A stretch of DNA of 6,472 nt from Bacteroidota bacterium (lineage in GTDB: Bacteria > Zhuqueibacterota > JdFR-76 > DREG01). A model generated the notes under the pieces. It worked only from the letters and a program-made list of their open reading frames with translations, was not told where the DNA came from and searched no databases. The stretch is taken from the NCBI GenBank assembly GCA_030624545.1, contig JAUXJX010000123.1, forward strand, positions 1 to 6,472, written 5' to 3'. Position numbers and translations under genes: made by a program. Shown here in pieces: positions 1-5,603 of this stretch. Every line of letters begins with the position of its first letter. Position 1 is the stretch's first letter.

Positions 1-393
1 CTCAAGACACTTATTCAACAGGGCTCCGCAATATCCGATACCGGCATTCCCTGTGTTGTTGGTGGAAACACAGTGGCCATTCTAGACGCAATACTTGAGA
101 CCGGCACCAATTACGTCATCTGTCCTTTGGAAACTGACCAGAAAGTGTTTTTGGAGCAGATGCAAGCCTATCCTGATGTCATGGTGCGAATAAATATGAA
201 TTCTGGTGTATTCACTTCGGAAAATCCGGATCTGGCAAAGGTCGAAGCAGACCGGATTTTCGAGCTGGTCAGAGGAAGAAGGAACGTTTGCATTGGCACA
301 GGAGTACTTCCTTTCGAGGCGATCCCCGAAGTTGTAATGAAAACCAAAGAATATGTTCATTCGAAGGTGACCCTGACTGATCAATCAGATTGA
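1..393 (+). CDS. URO-D/corrinoid methyltransferase-like protein, C-terminal part (5' truncated by window)
   Basis: The reading frame is open from the first base and ends at TGA 391-393, giving 130 C-terminal residues of a protein that starts outside the window. The pattern fits the last strands and helices of the uroporphyrinogen decarboxylase-like TIM barrel. There is a GGNT turn followed by a helix and an ETGTNYV strand (about residues 21-39). Near the end, a GTGVLP segment is followed by a PE-containing helix and KEYV, which matches the usual close of this fold (G-x-G-x-x-P, then P-E-N-V and a terminal helix). Known members include true URO-D and the MtaA/MtbA/CmuA-type methyltransferases that act with corrinoid proteins; many are uncharacterised. 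The start and any His-x-Cys zinc site lie outside the window. The usual late Cys of zinc-dependent methyltransferases (APGCG type) is not seen in the IGTGVLP segment. The next locus starts 10 bases downstream, suggesting one transcript. The family call is fairly sure; the substrate is unknown. Confidence 0.72.
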   Translation, partial: LKTLIQQGSAISDTGIPCVVGGNTVAILDAILETGTNYVICPLETDQKVFLEQMQAYPDVMVRINMNSGVFTSENPDLAKVEADRIFELVRGRRNVCIGTGVLPFEAIPEVVMKTKEYVHSKVTLTDQSD

Positions 394-403
394 GGAACGG
401 AGG

Positions 404-1025
404 ATGAGATCATATAGATCGGCACTCTTATTTGGATTTTTGCGGAAGCCTTGTCTTAGGAAAAGAAGCTGCCCTCAAAAGAGCGTGTGCATGCAGCCCT
501 AAACCGCAAGCCAGGATGATTTGCGGGAATGGCTGTCCTTGCCCATCAATAAGCGCCTGCGTGAACTAAGGCTGGCTGATGTGCCTCGATAATCTGAAAC
601 GCATTGCCGAGTTGGGCGAACAATATGGCATTGTTATTGCGCTAGAAAATCATATGGATTTCCGAACTGAGGATTTCCGATATTTTTTCGAGCACATTGA
701 CTCTCCATACCTTCGCATCAATTTGGATACCGGAAATCATCTGCCACTGCTCGAAGATGTGGTTGCTTTTGCCCGGGAATTTTCCGACAAGATCGTGAGC
801 TGCCATCTCAAGGGCGTGCATTTCGTATGGAGAGACTATGGCGCAGTGCTTACAAGCTGCAAACCCGGGCAATCTCTCGTCAACCTCTCAACTATCCTGA
901 ACATTTTGGCCAAGTGTCCGCATCATGTCACAGTGCATATCGAAGTCGTGGCCATGAATAACGAAGATGAGGATGTTCTTGTTGGTGAATATGCCAGATT
1001 TTTGGAGAAAAGTATTGCTTCCTGA
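404..1025 (+). pseudogene. Decayed sugar phosphate isomerase/epimerase (AP-endonuclease-2-like TIM barrel)
   Basis: The C-terminal half (ATG 579 to stop 1025, 148 residues) is intact. It matches the xylose-isomerase-like TIM barrel family of IolE-type isomerases and epimerases. Candidate metal ligands, numbered from 579, are Glu23 (IALENH), Asp50 (NLDTGNH), His76 (SCHLKG) and Glu122 (HIEVV), the usual E-D-H-E set. Family members are usually about 270-300 residues, so half is missing. Upstream, remnants of the N-terminal half can be read in successive frames: IGTLIWIF at 418-441 (frame 1), GSLVLGKEAALKRA at 444-485 (frame 3), and DDLREWL with following residues at about 515-589 (frame 2). The probable original start is ATG 404, with GAGGA at 392-396 seven bases before it. 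About 60-70 codons of the middle appear deleted. The stretch 394-578 therefore holds gene debris, not a regulatory spacer. Translation of the tail from 579 is possible but would not give a complete barrel. Sequencing indels could explain the frame changes but not easily the missing length. Confidence 0.7.
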
Positions 1026-1061
1026 ATTACCTTACTGATTTAATATTGGTGTTCTGTTCTT

Positions 1062-2006
1062 ATGAGTAAAATGGGTGTTGTTTTTCACATTCAGCGATTT
1101 TCCATTCACGACGGGCCGGGCATTCGCACGACGGTTTTTCTCAAAAGCTGTGCGATGAGTTGCTTCTGGTGTCACAATCCTGAAGGGAGACATCCGCATC
1201 CTGAAATCCAGTATTTTCAGGATCGCTGTATCGCGTGCGGTGAGTGTGTCAAAGCATGTCCCAACCACGCTCACGAAATGCAAAATGGCCAACACATCTT
1301 TTTGCGTGAGCGATGCCAGGCTAGCAGTGAATGCGTGGAGACGTGTTACTCAAATGCGCTTGAACTGACTGGCAAGCACATGAGGGTTGAAGGGATTATG
1401 GAAGAAGTGTTGCGGGATAGAGCGTTCTATGAATCCTCAAATGGAGGTGTTACCCTTTCCGGCGGAGAACCGGCGTTACAAAGGGATTTTGCGCGAGAGC
1501 TTCTGGAGCGCTGCAAGGGAGAGGGAATCCATACTGCAATCGAAACTTGCGGTTACAGCCGATGGCAAGACCTCGAAGCATTATTGCCGGTCACAGACTT
1601 GATCATGATGGACATAAAACTTATGACGCCTGACAAGCATCAGGTGGCAACCGGCAATTCGAACCAGCGCATTCTCGCCAACGCGCGAAGATTAACATTG
1701 ACAGACAAGCCTATTATTTTCCGCACGCCTGTCGTGCCCACAGTGAACGATTCGCAAGAAGAAATTGGGAAAATCGTCACATTTGTCCGGAGATTGATGG
1801 ATTTAAGAAGGAAGGACGGAAGGGGCACAGGTGAATCCGAAGGCATTAAATATGAACTGTTACCGTTCCATAAGCTGGCATCTGATAAGTATTTCAGTTT
1901 AGGATTAGAAAACAAAGTCTCGAATATCGATCCTCCAACGAAAGAGAAGATGTTGGAGTTGGCGAATGTCGCAAAGCGTAGCGGCGTTGATGCCAGGATT
2001 CGGTAA
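1062..2006 (+). CDS. Glycyl radical enzyme activating protein (radical SAM, PflA-like)
   Basis: This protein of 314 residues activates a GRE by abstracting a hydrogen from its glycine, using S-adenosylmethionine and a [4Fe-4S] cluster. The N-terminus has the family signature HDGPGIRTTVFLK (16-28), then the radical-SAM motif C30-x3-C34-x2-C37 ending in HNPEG. A ferredoxin-like insert follows: C56-x2-C59-x2-C62-x3-C66-P is complete. The second set, C85, C91 and C95, has Ser88 where the second Cys normally sits. GGVTLSGGEP (128-137) is the SAM-contacting motif. ETCGY and MDIKLM, then RTPVVPTVNDS and YELLPFHKL, are typical of the C-terminal half. Residues about 249-261 (RRKDG...ESEG) look like a charged insertion. 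The length is normal for GRE activases with ferredoxin inserts. No clear Shine-Dalgarno sequence precedes ATG 1062; ATG 1071 is an alternative. The GRE follows after 42 bases and is its evident partner. The call is firm. Confidence 0.95.
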   Translation: MSKMGVVFHIQRFSIHDGPGIRTTVFLKSCAMSCFWCHNPEGRHPHPEIQYFQDRCIACGECVKACPNHAHEMQNGQHIFLRERCQASSECVETCYSNALELTGKHMRVEGIMEEVLRDRAFYESSNGGVTLSGGEPALQRDFARELLERCKGEGIHTAIETCGYSRWQDLEALLPVTDLIMMDIKLMTPDKHQVATGNSNQRILANARRLTLTDKPIIFRTPVVPTVNDSQEEIGKIVTFVRRLMDLRRKDGRGTGESEGIKYELLPFHKLASDKYFSLGLENKVSNIDPPTKEKMLELANVAKRSGVDARIR

Positions 2007-2035
2007 TTCATTCGTCTTTGTGCCATCTACAAATC

Positions 2036-2042
2036 AAAAGGA
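2036..2042 (+). promoter_or_regulatory. Ribosome binding site of the glycyl radical enzyme gene
   Basis: AAAAGGA lies six bases before ATG 2049. It is one of the better Shine-Dalgarno matches in the window and supports this start. The spacer between activase and GRE (2007-2048) holds nothing else recognisable. Confidence 0.6.
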
Positions 2043-2048
2043 ATAACG

Positions 2049-4277
2049 ATGCCACCAACAACGCTCAAAGAATATACTTATCTGGAACGCATCGAGAAGC
2101 TTCGTGCGACAAAGATGCGTCATACTGAAGAGAAATGGCAGCAGCTCGGTTCCATAGATATGGATGATCATGCCATTATTCTCCCACCACCGGAATCAAG
2201 AAAATTGGTTAACGTAGTCAGCGGTTCCGGTATTCCGATGAAAGATGCCCTGTTCAAAGAATTTGTCCCTGAAAGCAACCATGCCAGCGGCGGCTTCTTC
2301 GGACCCAGAATATGTGGCGAAAATTTCAGAGCCTTGTTGGAAATGCACCCGGTGTATGTCGATCCCATCAGCTCATTAGCAGGCGGATATATGGTCAATT
2401 TTATGTCCTACCGCGATCCTGCCTGGAACCCGGACCTCGACTACTCGCATCTCCATGAGGAACAGAGAAAATACAAGCTCCACCATGGCATCGGTGCAGT
2501 ACAGCATTTTTGTCAAGATATGACCATCGGCTTTGAGCTCGGTTGGGGCGGTATTTTGGAGAAAATTCATCAATACAGAAAAGTTAACACGGACGATGAA
2601 GCGCAGGACTTGTATGACGGTCTGGAAAACATGGTGCTGGGATTCCGTAACTGGATCGGTCGCAATGCCGTGACTGCGCGTGAGATGGCGGAAAAAGAAA
2701 AGCATCCGCAATTGCGCCGGAATCTAATTGAGATGGCGGACATCAATGAAAGATTGGTGACGGAGTCTCCTCAGACGTTTCGCGAAGCGTGTCAATGGAT
2801 GCTCTGGTATCAGATGGCCGGGAAAATGTACAACATGGGTGGATCGCTGGGGCGAATCGATCAGTTCTTGTATCCATATTATGAACGGGATAAGGAGCGA
2901 GTCATCTTGACAGATGAGGAAGCGATCTTTCATCTCGCCTGTCATTTTGTTATGGACACGAGCTACACGCAACTCGGCGGCCCCGATGCATCGGGTAAGG
3001 ATACGACCAACGCTCTTTCATACCTGGTGTTGGAAGCTGCGCATCGATTGAAAATACCGGTCAACGTCGGCGTTTGTGTTGGCGAGAACGTCGATCCAAA
3101 TCTGCTGAAGCGCGGAGTCGCAATACTCTTCGATGCCAACACCGGCATTCCGAAATTCCTGGGTGTGGATCGCACGAGTGAAGGATTTGCCAAAAATGGC
3201 TATCCAATTGAGCTGGGACGGCAGCGGGCTTATTCCGGCTGTCACTGGTGCGCGATTCCAGGTAGAGAATACACCGTCAACGACTGCGTGAAGATTAACC
3301 TGGCTGCTGTGTTTGAAGTCGCCGTGCGTGACATGGTGTCTGACCAAAATATCGAGCCGAGTGTAGACGAACTTTGGCGCCGCTATGAAAAACACTTGCA
3401 GCGTGCTGTTGAGGTCGTTGCGGAAAGCCTGGATTTTCACATGGACCACATGTATAAAGTTTTTCCGGAGCTGCATCTCGATTTGCTTTGTCACGGTCCC
3501 ATTGAAAAAGGTCGAGATGCCTCGCATGGCGGGGTCGAATACTACAACCTTTGTGTTGATGGCGCGGGTCTGGCGACAGTTGCCGATTCGTTTGCGGCGC
3601 TCGAACAGCGAATCGAAAAAGAGGAGCGCCTAAGCTGGGATGAGTTAATGCATCTTCTCGAGACGGACTGGGCCGGCGCTGACGGCGAACGAGCCAGGCT
3701 CATGATGAAAAAAGTGCCGCGTTATGGCAGCGGCGGCTCCCCTGCGGACGAATATGGAGTACGCATCTCACAAACCTTTACAAATTTTGTCAAAGCAAAG
3801 CCAACGCCGAAAGGGTTCAATATGATCCCCGGCATTTTTTCGTGGGCGGCCACAATTCTTCTGGGCAAGGATGTCGGCGCGACACCAAACGGCCGCCATA
3901 CCAAAGCTCCAATTTCGCATGGCCCCACTCCCGATCCCGGCTTTCGCAAAGATGCAGCTCCGACTGCTTTGGCAATTGCGGTCGCCTCTGTCCAGCCTGG
4001 TTACGGTAATACCGCCCCTATGCAGATTGAATTGGATCCGGGTCTTTCCCGGAATGATGAAGACTTAGAAAAAGTAGCTGACCTAATCAAAACCCATTTT
4101 GAACTCGGCGGCACTCAGATAAACATGAATATTCTGGACAAGAAAAAATTATTGGAAGCGCACGAAGATCCGAGCAAACATCCTGACCTGATCGTGCGCG
4201 TCACCGGATTCAGCGCCTACTTTGCCAGCCTATCCCCTGAGATGCGGCAAATTGTAGTGGATCGAATTATTTCTTGA
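2049..4277 (+). CDS. Glycyl radical enzyme (PFL/decarboxylase-like), uncharacterised subgroup
   Basis: This is an intact GRE of 742 residues, somewhat shorter than the usual 760-900. The C-terminal glycine-radical domain is clear: ATPNGR, a GGTQINMN segment, and LIVRVTGFSAYF, in which Gly720 is the radical site, followed by the usual LSPEM helix. The catalytic loop reads SGC398-H-W-C401-A-I-P-G. It aligns by eye with GC-V-E-P-A-V-P-G of eliminase-type GREs, so Cys398 is the expected thiyl cysteine. The Glu two residues after the cysteine is replaced by Trp400, and an extra Cys401 follows. Residues about 146-177 match the helical segment normally seen as H-x-x-PDYEKVL-x-x-GL in the family. Residues about 35-110 differ from the common GRE N-terminus. 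The activase directly upstream is its partner. The family is certain, but the reaction is not: the missing Cys-x-Glu argues against choline lyase, glycerol or propanediol dehydratase and hydroxyproline dehydratase, and the Cys-Cys pair of pyruvate formate-lyase is absent. The enzyme is expected in the cytoplasm and oxygen sensitive. Confidence 0.95.
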   Translation: MPPTTLKEYTYLERIEKLRATKMRHTEEKWQQLGSIDMDDHAIILPPPESRKLVNVVSGSGIPMKDALFKEFVPESNHASGGFFGPRICGENFRALLEMHPVYVDPISSLAGGYMVNFMSYRDPAWNPDLDYSHLHEEQRKYKLHHGIGAVQHFCQDMTIGFELGWGGILEKIHQYRKVNTDDEAQDLYDGLENMVLGFRNWIGRNAVTAREMAEKEKHPQLRRNLIEMADINERLVTESPQTFREACQWMLWYQMAGKMYNMGGSLGRIDQFLYPYYERDKERVILTDEEAIFHLACHFVMDTSYTQLGGPDASGKDTTNALSYLVLEAAHRLKIPVNVGVCVGENVDPNLLKRGVAILFDANTGIPKFLGVDRTSEGFAKNGYPIELGRQRAYSGCHWCAIPGREYTVNDCVKINLAAVFEVAVRDMVSDQNIEPSVDELWRRYEKHLQRAVEVVAESLDFHMDHMYKVFPELHLDLLCHGPIEKGRDASHGGVEYYNLCVDGAGLATVADSFAALEQRIEKEERLSWDELMHLLETDWAGADGERARLMMKKVPRYGSGGSPADEYGVRISQTFTNFVKAKPTPKGFNMIPGIFSWAATILLGKDVGATPNGRHTKAPISHGPTPDPGFRKDAAPTALAIAVASVQPGYGNTAPMQIELDPGLSRNDEDLEKVADLIKTHFELGGTQINMNILDKKKLLEAHEDPSKHPDLIVRVTGFSAYFASLSPEMRQIVVDRIIS

Positions 4278-4285
4278 AATAATGG

Positions 4286-4314
4286 TTGACCGATTTGAGA
4301 GGCTCGAATAATAT
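4286..4314 (+). promoter_or_regulatory. Candidate sigma70-type promoter after the GRE gene
   Basis: TTGACC (4286-4291) and TAATAT (4309-4314) are separated by exactly 17 bases, matching the -35 consensus at five of six and the -10 consensus at four of six positions. Transcription would begin near 4321 and drive the second URO-D-like gene and the solute-binding protein, leaving a leader of about 150 bases. The assignment is from pattern only, and an A+T-rich spacer can produce such matches by chance. Confidence 0.35.
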
Positions 4315-4351
4315 GCGGGATAATTCAGCGCAAATATTCTATAAGTCTTGA

Positions 4352-4406
4352 GGAATGGGGTTCCAATTTTTTTTGACAATTGGGAAATTGCCCTCTGCCT
4401 CATTCC
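4352..4406 (+). terminator. Nested inverted repeat with T8 run; possible terminator or structured leader
   Basis: An outer stem can form between GGAATGGGG (4352-4360) and CCTCATTCC (4398-4406), with one G-U pair. An inner stem forms between CCAATT (4363-4368) and AATTGG (4378-4383). A run of eight T (4367-4374) lies within the inner part. Alternatively GGAA (4352-4355) pairs with TTCC (4361-4364) just before the T run, giving a very short hairpin plus T tract like a weak intrinsic terminator for the GRE transcript. The two folds exclude each other, so this could be an attenuator-like element, but neither stem is strong. Confidence 0.3.
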
Positions 4407-4437
4407 CTTCGGTTGTAGTGGACTTTTAATTCTGTTA

Positions 4438-4460
4438 GGTCTTATTTATATATGAAGACC
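4438..4460. repeat. Short inverted repeat just before the second URO-D-like gene
   Basis: GGTCTT (4438-4443) and AAGACC (4455-4460) form a perfect 6-base inverted repeat around an 11-base A+T-rich centre. It ends next to the weak ribosome binding site GGGA (4461-4464), seven bases before ATG 4472. It could be an operator or an RNA hairpin affecting translation. Chance occurrence is possible. Confidence 0.25.
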
Positions 4461-4471
4461 GGGACGAATCA

Positions 4472-5570
4472 ATGAATGTGTCACCACGACAACGATTCTT
4501 GTCTTATGTTAGAGATCCCAAATCATCACCACAAGTTATTTCACCCTTCCTGCCACATCCTGAAGTCATCAAAGAGACTCTCATATACCTGCAGTTGCCC
4601 GTCACAGATGATGACATCAAGAATGAAATCACCCTTGCGCAGGAACTCGATTATGAACCCATGTTCATGACCGAATGTTCAGGATTGATATTCAACTGGC
4701 AAGTCGACGAGTCTCGCTCCGTCGACGATTTCGCGGTAAAAGTGATCAATACAAAGAAGGGTGAGTGGGTACGTCGGTCGCCACTGGAAGAGGTTCCCTG
4801 GAATGATGATGCCGGCTGCCCGGTCCAGACCGTGGCAGATCATGAGATGCTTGTCTTTGTGTGCGAACAGGTTGGCGGGCGCGAGTATGAAATCCGCGAC
4901 TATTTTCGGAACTGGCGGCAAAGGGTTGGTGAGGACGGTGTCATTGTAATAGGGCATCCGCACCCGTCGTGGCTTGGCTACCAGATCAATCCATCAAACA
5001 TTTTCTACCACTGGAATGACAATCGACAAGTATTTAGCCGCAGCATGGATGCCGTCTACGAGGCATCGTTGTTCGTCATGTCCATCGCTATCGAAGAGGG
5101 CGTCGACTTTAATGAGCGATTCCAGCTATGGTCTGGAGATGACGTCTCCTGCGCTTTTCGTGACAATGGACCTGCCCTACATTCAGAAGTTTGCGGCATG
5201 GACCCATGAGCGTGGCGGCTTGTTCTGGTATCATAACTGCGGCCTCACTCGCCAACTCATCATGGACGACACTTTCAACAAACTGGGCGCAGATCTCATT
5301 GAAACCATCGCGCCGCCACCCGAGGGCGATAACGATCTGGCGGAGTCTCGAAGCTATGTCGATCCAGGCATCTGCACCAAAGGAAATCTCAATTTAGGAT
5401 TGCTGCGCGACGGTTCGCCGGAGCAAATAAAAGAAGAGACTCAAGAGATGGTTGACGCAGTTCGTGGTTACCCGCACATCTTTTCCACGGCCGATGGGGT
5501 CTTACATGGAACACCGCCGGAGAATTATGTCGCCTTTATTAAGGCGCTACGGGAATTGGTTGAAGTTTGA
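4472..5570 (+). pseudogene. URO-D/MtaA-like methyltransferase-family protein, split by a single-base frameshift
   Basis: Read with one frame correction, this encodes 365 residues, the normal length for uroporphyrinogen decarboxylase-like proteins. Frame 2 codes from ATG 4472 to about 5110 (ending EEGVDF, residue 213) and would run on to a stop at 5207-5209. Frame 3 takes over at ATG 5112 (MSDSSYGLEM) and ends at TGA 5568-5570. Skipping one A at 5111-5112 joins them seamlessly. After the join, YHNCG gives His254 and Cys256, the H-x-C zinc-binding pattern of MtaA/MtbA-type corrinoid methyltransferases. The usual third Cys near the C-terminus is replaced within STADGVLHGTPPEN. The closing GTPPENYVAF helix is typical of the fold. 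Its role is unknown; methyl transfer or decarboxylation of a small molecule are the family options. The weak ribosome site GGGA at 4461-4464 supports the start. The solute-binding gene begins 33 bases downstream. The break may be a real mutation or a sequence error, as both halves look well preserved. Confidence 0.8.
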
Positions 5571-5592
5571 AGACATCATCAATTATCCAATC

Positions 5593-5596
5593 AGGA
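5593..5596 (+). promoter_or_regulatory. Ribosome binding site of the solute-binding protein gene
   Basis: AGGA is placed seven bases before ATG 5604, supporting that start. The 33-base gap (5571-5603) shows no terminator, so cotranscription with the upstream URO-D-like gene is likely. Confidence 0.5.
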
Positions 5597-5603
5597 ACCA
5601 GCC

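Noticed and set aside
1640..2026. 128-residue minus-strand open frame
   Set aside because: It overlaps the 3' end of the clearly coding activase and shows no family features.
3018..3527. 169-residue open frame on the minus strand
   Set aside because: It lies wholly inside the GRE gene, resembles no known protein, and the GRE frame is plainly the coding one.
2049..4277. Assignment as pyruvate formate-lyase, choline TMA-lyase or glycerol dehydratase
   Set aside because: The active-site loop has neither the Cys-Cys pair nor Cys-x-Glu, and the N-terminal region differs.
4373..4378. Perfect -35 box TTGACA
   Set aside because: No -10-like hexamer occurs 16-18 bases downstream (TGCCTC at 17), and it sits in the T-run hairpin.
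4278..4471. Cobalamin riboswitch, expected if the URO-D-like genes are corrinoid dependent
   Set aside because: I find no B12-box-like GCCACTG and the leader is short for that class.
4974..5111. Upstream part of the frame-3 open frame starting at ATG 4974
   Set aside because: Before 5112 this frame is low-quality out-of-frame translation, while frame 2 carries the family-like sequence; only the part from about 5112 is real.
5102..5118. Programmed +1 frameshift (RF2-like)
   Set aside because: There is no in-frame stop at the shift point, no CTT-TGA-C context and no upstream Shine-Dalgarno-like stimulator; mutation or sequence error is simpler.
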